This document shows positions 11,301-20,292 of a stretch of 64,000 bases of DNA, in pieces. The notes beneath the pieces are model-generated. The model made no database searches. It was not told the DNA's origin and saw only the letters and a program-made list of their open reading frames with translations. Where the stretch lies: positions 1 to 64,000 of the forward strand of contig JASANG010000733.1 in NCBI GenBank assembly GCA_030248215.1, read 5' to 3'. Position 1 is the first letter of the stretch, and every line of letters starts with the position of its first letter. Source of the stretch: Enoplolaimus lenunculus. Lineage: Eukaryota; Nematoda; Enoplea; Enoplida; Thoracostomopsidae. The position numbers and the translations under genes were made by a program.

Positions 11301-13512
11301 ATATCATCGATTTGTGTGCACCTTACAGATTGCAACACTAAACTGATCAATTGTTTTAGATTCGACTCCGCATAGATCTAACGATGCCGGTAGCCGGTCA
11401 AAACGATCTTCAACTCAAAGCCGTATTACAATTCGAAACTTGAATCGAACCGTCCTGGGTCATGATACCTATTGCTATGGAGACTCGTGTATCCGTCGGG
11501 ATGGCAGATATACGTATTACATACCTGTGTCACGGTTTATGCCTCATATGCCATTAGAACTGCAGTTTGAGTACGTGTTGAAACGGTTTGGTTTGCAAGT
11601 TTATTCATTAAGCGGAACAGTATTATAAGCTTATTCGTAAGCCTAAGCCTAAGCGTAAGAATGAGGTTATTCCTAAGCCTAAGCCTAAGCCTAAGCGTAA
11701 GAATGAGTTTATTCCTAAGCCTAAGCTAAAGCCTAAGCCTAAGCGTAGGAATGAGTTTATTCCTAAGCCTAAAAGCCTAAGCCAAAGCGCAAGAATGAGT
11801 TTATTCCTAAGCCTAAGCCTACTTGGGCTACGCCATATATACTTAGGTTATTTAAGGCCTTGCTGTTTTACTTTCCAGAATTGTTTGTTAAACGTGATAT
11901 AAGACCTGAAATCGCCATTTCACTGTAAAAAAAGTTCTTATGCACTTTTCTGCACATTTGGAGTTGAGGCGTAGAGTTACGTTTAGGCTCAGACTTACGC
12001 TTAGACAAACCGATTCCTAACCGTAAGCCTAAGCCTAAGCCTGTGGAGAGAACGTGTACAAGAACCGCATATATTAGATCGCCTGAAAAAATATAATTGG
12101 CAAATGGGGGGGTTGCGTACAAAATACAACTTTAAAAAAGATTAATTTCTTCTTAAATTTCAGAGCACATCCAGATCAGTACATCGAGTTGTGTAAACAC
12201 GACCTTGGTGACGAATGTAGTAATGATGGTCAAATGTCGGCAGTTTTGCCACAATCGTTTATTAGCAGCTTACATTCGGTAGGGTTCGCTGTCATTCAAT
12301 ACACAGTTAAAAAACAATTCTCTAAAATTGTCATTAATTTTAACCCTTTCACTCATAGAGTATGCTATGATCAACTAAATACAATAATGTACGAGCAATA
12401 CACACACTGTGAGCAGTGTTTAAACATTGATAACATATATGCGCAGCGCAAAATCTCCACAAGACGTAAGAGCACCCTCGAGCCCGAGCGTCAAGCTCCT
12501 ATAGCTCAGTGGTCATCGTAAACACGTGCCATCCGTGATACTGGGGATCGAATCTTAACTTGAAATTACATCTAATATGAAATTGAAAATATTCATATGT
12601 GAGAAAGGGTTAATATTTCATATATAGGGCTTAGTTTTATATTTAATACAGCTGGAACGCCCGCGATACGTAATTTGAGCGTCGTTTCAGCAGTGGACGT
12701 GCACAAGATCGAGTTAGGGGCAATATATCCCACTGAAATTTTTTGAAAACGTCGAAAAACGCACTTTTATCAGTGGAAATATTTGGCTGAATGCATAGGC
12801 TTCAGTAAAATTGCATAATGCCGTCAGATAATACGACGTTGATGTGTTCTTTGGTGTAATATATTTTTTCTTGTGTATTTTAGCGTGAATTAAACGTATG
12901 GGAATTGCCTGTTGGTTCGCATATACGTAGCAGCTATACGTTTCGTGTTGCCTACTCATCGGTAAGAATTGAAGTTTTCGCGTTGTGCTTAAAAAAATCA
13001 TTGAACTGATGGGAAATTGAGGCTTTTGTTACGTTGCTGTAGTGACCGAACAAGAGGGTGTGGGGTAATAAGAGGGGGGTTTCCATTTTGAGTTCCAATC
13101 AATACGAGTTCGTATTGCTAATAAGAGTCCGTACGCGGATAGAGTCCATAAACCCCAATTAGAGTCCATGAATGTCAATTATCCGTAATTGTAGCGCATA
13201 AATGACTCCAAAATCAAATAATTTGAGTTCATAACTTTAAAGCGTAGTTAAATTTTTGAAAGTACATTCCTAAGTGTAACCTTGCACGATCGCTCAAGCT
13301 ATTGACACAAGACAAATAAACGTTTAATTCAACGGATAGTTGCAGTACCGGATATATTTCAGTTAAACGAAGGGTGGCGGAGCGTGGGTTAAAAACAAAC
13401 AACAGTCCGTACATTGGTCGTTTATTTTTAGCCGTGTATGTTAGCTGATGACGATGCTGGCGCTGCTTACGAAGAATATACTCTTGTATTTCAACGTGTA
13501 TGTCCGAATTAA
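264..13512 (+). CDS. MYRF: MYRF-family membrane-bound transcription factor, 5'-truncated by the window edge
   Basis: Myelin-regulatory-factor family protein: a trimeric ER membrane protein that cuts itself and releases an N-terminal DNA-binding fragment to the nucleus. Exons seen: 264-340, 1345-1549, 2301-2384, 2873-2992, 4074-4265, 4573-4787, 5472-5684, 6489-6602, 7348-7422, 8253-8329, 8669-8833, 10162-10332, 11360-11570, 12164-12278, 12884-12961, 13432-13512. All introns are GT-AG and every junction keeps frame, giving 730 residues and a stop. Order: C-terminal half of the Ndt80-like DNA-binding domain ([24 protein letters not shown]), peptidase-S74-type chaperone/autoprotease domain, coiled coil, one membrane helix, linker, MRF C2-type lumenal domain. 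The first exon opens in phase 0 inside the DNA-binding domain, so the activation region and start lie before position 1. Introns of 0.2-1.3 kb are filled with small repeats. Family assignment is by direct motif match and is very secure; the last exon is a little less so. Confidence 0.95.
371..690. repeat. foldback repeat with about 110-bp arms in a MYRF intron
   Basis: Left arm (about 378-487) and right arm (about 568-687) are inverted copies: both run from the GGACCC/GGTTCC motif through TGCAGC and GAGTCCAA to GGTGTTAAATTTTT. Related arms occur at 57590-57720 and 62790-62910, and the flanking AATCGAACCATTTTTGGGC segment (776-800) recurs near 18812 and 62995, so this is a dispersed family. 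Confidence 0.75.
1787..1979. mobile_element. hAT-type MITE
   Basis: 193 bp, GC-rich interior, perfect 8-bp target duplication GATATACT at 1779-1786 and 1980-1987. Ends CAGTGCCAGAGCA and, inverted, CAGGGCCGGAGCA. A second copy is at 37236-37419. The 8-bp duplication and CAG ends fit hAT. It lies in a MYRF intron. Confidence 0.9.
2585..2780. mobile_element. snapback MITE with long inverted arms
   Basis: Arms of about 70 bp run from TGCAAAAAAATG through GAAATAGGCTTTTCCTGAC to ACAAACTGAGTC and back. The sequence could form a nearly complete hairpin in the MYRF pre-mRNA. The GAGTC/GACTC runs recall the family at 18033 and 63688, but the ends differ. Confidence 0.85.
2873..4787 (+). CDS. MYRF: MYRF exons 2873-2992, 4074-4265, 4573-4787: S74 chaperone/self-cleavage domain and coiled coil
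   Basis: This block encodes the intramolecular chaperone domain related to phage tailspike peptidase S74. The catalytic Ser-Lys pair of the family is retained with its normal spacing in [11 protein letters not shown]: Ser codon at 2960-2962, Lys codon at 2975-2977. Downstream, [15 protein letters not shown] is the family's GVIAQE(V) core. The third exon gives [14 protein letters not shown] followed by a heptad-like [20 protein letters not shown] segment, the trimerising coiled coil. Relative to vertebrates about ten residues before VFF are missing, with no sign of a skipped exon. The conserved dyad implies that the protein is self-cleaving. Confidence 0.94.
3305..3476. mobile_element. TTAGGC-bearing inverted-repeat element
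   Basis: Left end TGTATAGAACAGGG as in the copy at 60284; right end (inverted) GGCCTGTGTAAAAATCAAAG as in the copy at 56362, so it looks like a hybrid of two subfamilies. Interior has CCTAAGCCTAA and AAGCGTAAGCTTACTC. Lies in a MYRF intron. Confidence 0.7.
3721..4036. mobile_element. MITE with 7-bp target duplication (CAAGAGTG ends)
   Basis: 316 bp flanked by ATATTAC at 3714-3720 and 4037-4043. Ends are CAAGAGTG / CACTCTTG; inner arms share AACTGGGTACATTC and AACGCAACGC inverted copies. A second copy with its own duplication (ATAACAC) is at 55657-56044. The right edge is only 38 bp from MYRF exon 4074. Superfamily not assigned. Confidence 0.88.
4930..5345. repeat. degenerate TTAGGC/TTCAGC tandem array
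   Basis: About 400 bp of mixed TTAGGC, TTAGGTT and TTCAGC hexamers in a MYRF intron (4788-5471). Less regular than the arrays at 50251 and 51763, so probably older. A smaller piece of the same kind is at 4440-4462. Confidence 0.95.
5725..5880. mobile_element. small MITE, CCCGTAGCCA family
   Basis: Related to the copy at 5937, 60 bp to its right: starts CGCGTAGCCAGCTCACC and ends CTTGGCTACTGG. Both are in the MYRF intron 5685-6488. Confidence 0.65.
5937..6103. mobile_element. hAT-type MITE, CCCGTAGCCA family
   Basis: 167 bp flanked by a perfect 8-bp duplication ATTAATAG (5929-5936 and 6104-6111). Ends CATGCCCGTAGCCA and, inverted, CGGACCCGTAGCCA. Relatives lie at 5725-5880, 7070-7235, 56930-57077 and probably 61700-61850. 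The 8-bp duplication suggests hAT. Confidence 0.85.
6489..7422 (+). CDS. MYRF: MYRF exons 6489-6602 and 7348-7422: transmembrane helix
   Basis: Joining the two exons in phase 2 rebuilds a Cys codon and gives [20 protein letters not shown] followed by YILEWYTRQ, a single strongly hydrophobic helix at the place where vertebrate MYRF has TIIALVVVMAF. The split of the helix across two exons is supported by frame and hydrophobicity on both sides. A short Cys- and Gly-containing segment ([18 protein letters not shown]) precedes it. The exon before (5472-5684) encodes a polar Asn/Ser/Asp-rich linker on the nuclear side. Confidence 0.9.
6639..6815. mobile_element. TTAGGC-bearing MITE, subfamily 1
   Basis: Inverted ends GGGCCAATGTTACTTTTAGG and GGGCCCATGTTACTTTAAGG. 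Interior has AACAGTAGATTGAGCGTATT, CCTAAGCC repeats, GCAAAAATGTGTTCCTAAGC and a TACTCTTTTATAG segment. Other copies: 9287-9448, 22906-23099, 51657-52700. In a MYRF intron. Confidence 0.85.
7070..7235. mobile_element. small MITE, CCCGTAGCCA family, reverse copy
   Basis: Begins TCCGTAGCC and ends GAGCTGGCTACGAGCC, with the inner CTAGAAAATT and CCCCTCCTGAAAA segments shared with 56930-57077. In a MYRF intron. Confidence 0.65.
7501..7893. mobile_element. hAT-type MITE, CAGGGTG family
   Basis: Ends CAGGGTGTAACCGGATACG and (inverted) CAAGGTGTAAACGGATAG. Flanking octamers CTACATAC and CTATATTG agree in part. About 390 bp, interior rich in short TTTTCGTT runs. In a MYRF intron. Confidence 0.75.
9287..9448. 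mobile_element. TTAGGC-bearing MITE, subfamily 1
   Basis: Ends ACCAATGCTACTTTAAGGGG and (inverted) GGCCCATGTTACTTTAAGG; interior CCTAAGCCTAAGCCTAAGCG. In the MYRF intron that also holds the splice-site array. Confidence 0.85.
9866..10161 (+). repeat. 49-bp tandem array duplicating a MYRF 3' splice site
   Basis: About six copies of a 49-bp unit lie at the end of the MYRF intron 8834-10161. Each unit ends in AAATTTAAATTTTCAG and is followed by GTAAACCAA. The CAG ends at 9915, 9964, 10013, 10062, 10111 and 10161; the last is the working acceptor of exon 10162-10332, with one extra A in its unit. The unit also contains the palindrome ACCAAAAATTTGGT. Copies are almost identical, so the array is young or kept uniform. 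Confidence 0.93.
11360..13512 (+). CDS. MYRF: MYRF exons 11360-11570, 12164-12278, 12884-12961, 13432-13512: C-terminal MRF C2-type domain
   Basis: The lumenal C-terminal domain. Exon 11360 gives [20 protein letters not shown], matching the vertebrate [20 protein letters not shown]; exon 12164 gives [16 protein letters not shown] then LPQS, matching [20 protein letters not shown]; exon 12884 gives [19 protein letters not shown], matching FREFTYHFRVALL. The last exon (acceptor after TTTATTTTTAG) gives PCML then [14 protein letters not shown] and a stop at 13510-13512, matching the vertebrate end YHFHFYRLCD including its cysteine. It is joined in phase 0. In vertebrates this domain sits in the ER lumen. 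Confidence 0.88.
11610..12045. repeat. TTAGGC-type array with GAATGAG spacer units
   Basis: Repeats of CCTAAGCCTAAGCGTAAG followed by AATGAGTTTATTCC, 35-60 bp per unit, from about 11632 to 11825, with a further piece near 12005-12042. It starts AGCGGAACAGTATTATAAGC as in the MITE at 56362, so it is the interior of a TTAGGC-bearing element. In the MYRF intron after exon 11360-11570. Confidence 0.85.
12344..12609. mobile_element. TTAA-flanked MITE carrying a tRNA-like sequence
   Basis: TTAA at 12340-12343 and 12610-12613. Ends CCCTTTCACTCATAGAG and (inverted) CCCTTTCTCACATATG: the CCC start and TTAA target are piggyBac-like. From about 12494 to 12562 it has TATAGCTCAGTGGTCATCG (pol III A-box-like) and GGGGATCGAATCTT (B-box-like). 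Copy at 48797-49056. In a MYRF intron. Confidence 0.8.
13037..13411 (-). mobile_element. MITE with CTGTAGTGACC ends, truncated copy next to the last MYRF exon
   Basis: Reverse copy of the whole element at 60897-61345. It starts CTGTAGTGACCGAACAAGAG and follows that copy's sequence, inverted, to about AACAGTCCGTACA, then stops some 20 bp before exon 13432. The last 80-90 bp of the element are missing. Confidence 0.8.
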
Positions 13513-14106
13513 AGTTACCCGTTTCGCTGAATTCTGGATACACGCGTTTGACGTATAACAGCGAAGCTTGAAAATATAAATTTCTTAATCCAACGGAATT
13601 AATATATATCAGCATTTTTGTCGTACCTTCGTTTGATATTCAGCGCCAAGATAGCACTGAGACTGCCTCCAAATAGTTGAGCCATAACCCTGGACGTTTG
13701 TATCAATTCTTCGTGCTGAATAAATATTTTCGAGCGTGCGACACTCACATCTCTTGACCTGTGGTGGATGATGTTGATCTTTGATTGCCAAGTTATGTAT
13801 ACCAGCTTTAATTGGCTGTGCGTAAAAAATTTACGACGCGACAACGTTCTAAATCAACTGCCATGCCTCAGTTATCTCTATTGCGGCGATCCGACACACG
13901 TGTCGTTGTTTAATTTGTTGCTTTTTATACCAATTCAATTGATCATTCACTATCATATTCAGACTGCTCACCACGTTGATTTCTGTCATCTTCGAGCCAG
14001 CGCTGAAACGACAAATACTGAAGTGTGAATAATTAACGTAAAAAAACTTACAATTTCAGCTAAAGTTTGTTTATTGTTAGTTGGACGCAGAGGTTGTACC
14101 GTTGGC

Positions 14107-14148
<42 letters not shown>

Positions 14149-14187
14149 TAATAATAATAATAATAATGATAATAATAATAATAATAA

Positions 14188-14218
<31 letters not shown>

Positions 14219-14335
14219 AATAATAATAATGATAATAATAATAATAATAATAATTAGCGTCAGATCTATGGAAATGCGGTTAGATCATTTTGACAGCTGG
14301 TACAATAAACTTTGACGTCGCGGTTCAAACAATGT
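13513..14335 (+). other. MYRF: probable MYRF 3' UTR
   Basis: Sequence after the MYRF stop. AATAAA occurs at about 13719 and again near 14304, after the AAT microsatellite; either could be the polyadenylation signal. Short open frames on the minus strand here are discussed under rejected items. Extent is inferred only from the signals. Confidence 0.4.
14107..14254. repeat. AAT trinucleotide microsatellite
   Basis: About 148 bp of (AAT)n with a few ATAAAT and GATAAT interruptions. It reads as a run of isoleucine codons and so creates a false open frame. Confidence 0.98.
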
Positions 14336-14875
14336 TTGTTATTTGAAGTTATTTTAAATTGCTTGGTAGCCAACGAGTGAAATCCTTGCAAAGTGCTTTA
14401 TATGGTATGGTTTCATGTTTGAACGGCGTAAGCTTGAGTAATAAACACTGCCACCGTTGGAAGCCTGAATGCTGATTAAATTGAACAGTTTGGTTAATTA
14501 ACTGTTTGGTAACATTAACAGTTTTTAAAATAATTAAAAATGCAACAACGGTGTTTATGCTGGCGTGTGTGGATGTGACCGTATTCGCTGTCGACAACAT
14601 AAATCTACACGTGAATCGGCCGTGACGATTATCGAACTTGTATCAGTTTTGGCTAAACAAGCGGTTGGCTTCAAACTGCGAAAGTTGAACAGTGTGCAGA
14701 AATCAACTCAACCGACTCTTTGTTTATTTATATTTTAAATTCCTCAAATAATAAATGCTGCCAGATGATGTTTTTTGTATGCTGAATTTGTTTTAATTTA
14801 TTTTTGTTTGTTTTGTTATGTTGTTGTATGGTTGTAAAAAATGAGATATTTTCGGTTTTTTTTGTCAAAAAAGAC
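14336..14875. other. no gene recognised
   Basis: AT-rich sequence after the MYRF 3' UTR. Nothing recognisable beyond short open frames without family resemblance. Confidence 0.5.
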
Positions 14876-15180
14876 TTAAGCTGCGTTACACAAGTGCGTG
14901 TTTATGCAGCGAGAACACACAGCTGTAACTTGCACGAAATACTTGCAGCTGCAAGTATTTTCAAAGGAACATTCCGGTTGACCAATCAGACTGCTGGTGC
15001 AAGAAATTCAAGCGACTTGCAACTGCGTTCACAGGTGCGAATTAAAGTAAATCACATGAATTCCAGTGAATAATTAGCTGTTGCAAGAACTTCAAAGCTG
15101 CTTTGTGACCAAACTTGTGTATGCAAGTTGCACGTGCAAGTTTTTACTGCAAAAACTTGCACGTATGAATACGGCTTTAA
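14876..15180. mobile_element. TTAA-flanked MITE
   Basis: TTAA at both edges (14876-14879, 15177-15180). Ends, after TTAA, GCTGCGTTACACAAGTGCG and (inverted) AGCCGTATTCATACGTGC; the interior repeats AACTTGCACG and CTTGCAGCTGCAAG. Relative at 47724-48398. TTAA targets suggest piggyBac mobilisation. Confidence 0.7.
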
Positions 15181-18032
15181 GATTGACAATATTTGCAGTC
15201 GCAGACTCTAGTTGTTGACTAAGTCTAGGGAACTAACTCACTCGCTAATTTCCATTCCAATTACATTTTTATGTCGCACGTCGGTTCATCACATTTGCAA
15301 CCAAATCTTGCAACATAATTTACAGAATCTTAACCTTTTTGCATGAAACCAGTTAAAATGGCGAAGGGCAAAAAAAATTTCTGCAGAGGCATTCAAGCAA
15401 TTCAGATCGCTTACTATAGAGTTGAAACTTTTCAGAGGGGCCGAAATCTCTTCATGGGGATGGGGTTAGCCATTTCTGCCCTGACTTCAGGCCCGTATTC
15501 TCTACTAAATGAAGTTTCCATGTGCTTTTATGTTCTTTGTGTAATGTTGATTTTAAGTATTTTATGTTGTTTATGCGTTGTGTTCGCCTCGTGTGCGGTG
15601 TACCCGATTTTAGTGTTCACAATTTACTGCATTTCATTGTACTTCGCTCGTTTGCATTCTGCGACGGAGAACATGGTTAAAAATTTAAAATTTGCCATTT
15701 TTTGGTTATTTTAACCATAAATTTTAAGTATTTAACTCTAAATTTCGTTTCATTCTTTGTTAATTAAAACATTAATCGTCATTTGCAGTGGCGTACCAAG
15801 AAACTTGCATTGAAATAGCGCCGGTACCGAAACATAAATGTATTTGAAATACCCACAATTGAAACGGTAATTGGCAAACGATGCATGATTATTCAGCAGT
15901 TGTACTCCGAAATCACTTTGTATGCCTGTAAACATTTTGCTGTTGGCTTAAGATAATAATTACTATTATTTGAACGGTAAAACAAGGATATAATTAACTC
16001 AACAATGTAGGGTTTAAATCTATAGACAAATTTCATTTAGGAAAATATATATATTTGCCATTCGAAGCCTGACGCATGCGCTCGAGATTGTTTAATTTGT
16101 TTTAGTTGCAATTGTCTAAACAGTGATGTTTTATTGTGTTACAGTTTGCTCGTTACGTTTTGATTTGTTTGCATTGTTTGCAACTGCAATGTTTCCGCGA
16201 ACGCCAAAGATGTAAATCTTGATTCGAAACTTATTTTCGCTCTATCGGTCAGGAAGGGTTAAAGGTTTTTTAAGACGGGCACAAAATGGCTTTTAATGAC
16301 TTACACGCCGGGTCAGAACTAAGGCGATAGAAAATTTTTCTAGCGAGGCAGTGTCCTTGTGGTCCCGCTCTGACTGGGGTTTACTATCGGTTCCGTTTGC
16401 TTACCATACTTAATCATTTTGTATTGTTAAAACCATCATATACTTGCCAAGTTGTGAATTTTGATAAAATAGCTTACGCGACAAATTCTTGACGCCACTT
16501 TATCAGTTTAGTTGGCAAGACACGCTCAAAATACTAATTCTGATATTTAAGAATAAATTTCTTCCATTTAAGAAATATAATTAGCAAGGTGCCCTTGAAC
16601 AGTATTTCTGTTACAACAGAAAAGTTTTCAAAAAAGCTTTGAAATAAAATCTGAAAATAAAACGTTTTAAAGTTATTTTTAGAAAAATTGTCTTAAACAT
16701 CAGAAAAACTTTTCAAATTTGCCACAGAAAATACTTTTCTGAATAAATTCAGAAATCTTTTTTTCTGTGCAAGGGGGTTTTAACGTTTAGTTGACTTATG
16801 GGTGGACCCTTGTACGGAAATTTAATAACCTAAAACATCGACAAGTTTGTATTAACTTTACGCACGTATGGGTGTTTTGAAAATAGTTTCAAAACGATCA
16901 AAGTACGATTAATATATCTCGTTGAGGTACCGTAGGACATGAACCAATTTTTAGATTTTCCAGTAAAGCTTATAATCACGAAATATGCAAAATGTGATTT
17001 GCAGTATTTTTTAGGCAATTAATCAGTTATTATTGCTATAAACGTTTCGTGTTGCAAATAACGTAGTTACTACTGTTACGGTTTCTGTTTATTACGAGTT
17101 ATAACCAAGTTTTACTCTGTTATGTTTTGTGTTAAACGTTAATATCGATTAATTGCTATGAGTGATCAATTAAATTGCTAATTTCTAGGGTGAATTAATG
17201 TTGTAATCCTCAAATATAAATTAAAGTTTTTTAGCCCCTAAAGGTTTAGCGAGCTAAAGTAATTGATATATTTCTTTATTTTTGACTTTTCTCATAACAG
17301 CAATGATGTTTAAGCAAACGGTTGTTAGTTTGGGTGTCTAAGCTTACGTAAAAGAAAATATTTTGCAGTATTTCAAACTGTTGCGTGTCGTTGGGAAGTT
17401 TTAATTTCGGAATCGTGACCAAGGTTTTAGACGCTTGGATTAGGTACTCTTAATTGAATCTGATTGAAAATAAAATGGCATTATAATATTTGAAAATAAA
17501 ATTTGAGTTATTGATCGAAATTATTCAATGACCCTTAACTAAATTTTGGTTCTGGTCAAGTTTCCGTCTCAATTTTTGACAAATTTTGCCACAACTTAAA
17601 TTAAAAAATTAGGACTAGATTTAGGCTTAAGCTTACTACGCGACGAACCCAGAATAGGATTCTGGTTCTTAGCTAAACAAGACAGTGTACAATTTTCAAA
17701 CGTAGGATCAAGGGTCGGGGGTTATAAATTTAGACTCGTGTGTTTGTGATTATATTTATTTTTAGTATTTATCTACTCGGCACCGTGCGAGGCGAAATGT
17801 GCAATATGAGTGTACAGTTTGACACATTCTTTGCTGTATTGTTGTGAATAACACTTGTTGATGTTATGATAGATTTAACCTGAAGACTGCGGGGGTCAAA
17901 CTTTATACTGACAACCATTCAATGTATTTGTTTTGCAAATGTGCTTCAAAACTGTTTTCTATTTTCGAACAATTGAACGACACAACATTGAGGTGGAATA
18001 AAAAATGCAGATCATGCAAGAGCAGATGGACA
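15181..18032. other. no gene recognised; AT-rich intergenic DNA
   Basis: A hydrophobic open frame at 15343-15714 is unsupported (see rejected). At 16595-16790 there is an imperfect inverted repeat with CCCTTGAACAGTATTTCTG and, inverted, CCCTTGCACAGAAAAA at its edges, probably a decayed MITE. The rest shows nothing. Confidence 0.5.
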
Positions 18033-18289
18033 TACACTGTAAAACTGCAATGAGTTAACTAATCAACTCAGACGGAAAATTAGTTATTTCTGAGTTAATA
18101 ACAGTAAACTTTAACTCACTCTGAGTTGACTTGACTCTCGCTGTGAGTTAAATTGACTCCGGGGGAGTTGATTAATTAAATCAAAATGAGCTGAGTCAAC
18201 TCAGAATTGTGAGTTCTGGTAGTCCTAAATCAGACTGAGTGATTCAACTCATTCTGAGTTAAAATTAACTCACTGGAATTTACAGTGTA
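18033..18289. mobile_element. MITE with TACACTGTAAA ends
   Basis: 257 bp; ends TACACTGTAAA and (inverted) TACACTGTAAATTCCAGTG; interior dense in GAGTTAA/TTAACTC motifs that fold back. Copy at 63688-63915. Superfamily uncertain (Tc1/mariner- or hAT-like). Confidence 0.8.
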
Positions 18290-19827
18290 TGAGATAAAGC
18301 AAAAATGACAAAGATATGAGGTACACGCTTCACGGTTTAACTGAAACCACCGGCGTAGTTAGGATTTCGGATAGGCGTAGGTTATGAGAATGTTGGTGTC
18401 TTTTTTGTGATTCATCAGCCGACAGTTGTCCAAAAAGGTTGAATTGGAAAAATTTTGCACAATTGAGCTTTTTATGTCTCCCCATGATTATTTCACAATC
18501 GAATTTCAATTTTTTAAAATCCAGTTTTTTTTCGATTTGCCCTGTGGGATCAATGAAGAATTTTGTACAAAATGAACCATTTCGCACACTTTGTGGAATA
18601 ATAAGTGAAATGGTGCGCAATTTTCCGCAATCCTACGATTGGTTAAATATTTATTGTCAAATAAATGGATTTGGCTCTTTGACAAATATTCTTTTGGTTG
18701 CCAACTTTTAAGCGGAACCTTGGGATCAAAATAATCGAATTTTTCCAGAATTTAAAATTGAGCGCGAATGCTTAGCAATGAGTGTGACAACTCAAACATG
18801 CACAAAAAAGTTTAAAAATCGAACCATTTTTGGGCAAACGTCGGCTGAACCAGGAACGAACGGAATAGACTTCAATTTTGAAGGGGTTTCTTGTGTTACA
18901 AGCTGAAGAAGTATCTAAAGATCCTTTGTTGTTGCATCTCAGTGTACAAAGTGGTTTTGTTGCGTTGTAGTGTGTTTTCGCAAAAATCATTGCACTGTGT
19001 TTGAATCGACTGTTTATATATTTATTAATGGTATATAGTTTATGTAAGTAAACCCTACATACTCTTACCGGCATAAGAGTGAAAACTTGAGACAAACCAC
19101 AGACCGCAATAGCTGTTAAGTAACCCATTTTTTAACTCCTTCTGTGGGTATTGCCGTTTCGTTGACGGCTAACAAATTTACCAGCACTTGAATTACGTTT
19201 AGGTTTGTAAATTCAACCAATTACTCGAATTATTTTCTTAGGATCGCTGCTTGACTGTTTATATAATTCTAAGATCTCCTGAGCTGGCTTCGGTTACCAA
19301 CCTTTTTCTGATTTGACGGATAAAAGCTTGCAATGCACTGTTTGAGATAACGCTTTAGTATTTTAGTATCAATGTGGTCAAACTTGGTGTAAAACTTGTG
19401 CTTTTCTATCTGCTGTGTATGGATCGAGCCTATTCTGTATTTATTTACTTGACACTATAATCATTTCTTTTATGGGTAACTGTATTTCAGCCTGATTTCG
19501 AGTATAGTATGCTTGGTTTGTTTATTTTTAGATATGTATGAACTATAAATGACGTGTCCCTTTCTGCATAAAACGTCATAAATTTGAGTTTGGCAAAATT
19601 GCAATTATTTTGTCATGAACACAGAATGGCCGAGTAAATTAGTTTTGAATATTTTAAACATTAAGCAGTCGGTCCGTGTTGCTTGTAGTATTGTGAAAAA
19701 AAAGTTAAACAAATTTATATAGAACCAAGTATCACTGTATCTATAAACTTTATTGTAAACGTGTAATTTTTCAGTAAAATTGTGTTGTTTTTGCGTTCTG
19801 CAATCCATTATAGGCACGCATTTAACG
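18290..19827. other. no gene recognised; contains repeat-family remnants
   Basis: 18430-18840 has segments of the foldback family seen at 371-830 (AATCGAACCATTTTTGGGC near 18812). The remainder is AT-rich and shows nothing. Confidence 0.5.
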
Positions 19828-19978
19828 GCCCATGCAAACATCAGGGGCGGAACGATTTTTGCAATACAAAAAACTTAAGCATTGGAGTCTAATTTTTACT
19901 TAGGATTAGGCTTAGGTATAAGCGCATTCTTACGCTTAAGGCTTTGGAATATACTCGCTTAACTTGGCCCATTTAACA
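19828..19978. mobile_element. TTAGGC-bearing element, subfamily 2, decayed
   Basis: Left end GGCCCATGCAAACATCAGGG then GGCGGAACG, as in the inverted right end of the 56362 copy. Interior TTAGGATTAGGCTTAGG. Right end only partly preserved. Confidence 0.65.
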
Positions 19979-20149
19979 GGGTGTAAACAGATAGTTAAAA
20001 TAAACGGAAACGGATATTGAAGCATAAAAGTTTCGGCCTATGTTACTATAAAGGCCGTCCCAATTGCCGGGGATACAAATATACCCGGGGTGCACACTTA
20101 TGCGCTCCTGTTTACATATGCACAGGCAGATATATTTACGTAGGTATAT

Positions 20150-20292
20150 ATAATACATAATATACATATATATACATATATATACGTATACACATATATA
20201 TTATATATACATATATATACATATATATCTGTCCCAACTGTCTAAACTGTCCCATCTGTCCGCTGTCTCGTCTGTCCCAACTGTCCCAATTA
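20150..20292. repeat. TATATACA microsatellite followed by CTGTCCCAA minisatellite
   Basis: TATACATA repeats to about 20228, then six to eight variants of CTGTCCCAACTGTC to about 20292. Confidence 0.9.

Noticed and set aside
12494-12562. A working tRNA gene
   Set aside because: A- and B-box-like motifs are present, but no convincing acceptor stem or anticodon loop (position 33 is not U); it lies within a repeated element.
13229-13844. Minus-strand open frames with apparent splice signals (donor-like at 13626, acceptor-like near 13770)
   Set aside because: They overlap the last MYRF exon and the adjoining MITE on the other strand, the frames do not join without a stop at the tried junctions, and no family resemblance was seen.
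13963-14028. Alternative last MYRF exon (TAHHVDFCHLRASAETTNTEV)
   Set aside because: In frame and with an AG acceptor, but the exon at 13432-13512 matches the conserved MYRF end (YTLVFQRVC) far better.
14067-14315. Open frame of isoleucine runs
   Set aside because: Product of the AAT microsatellite.
15343-15714. Hydrophobic 123-codon open frame
   Set aside because: No family match, no flanking splice or promoter logic; AT-rich DNA readily gives hydrophobic frames.
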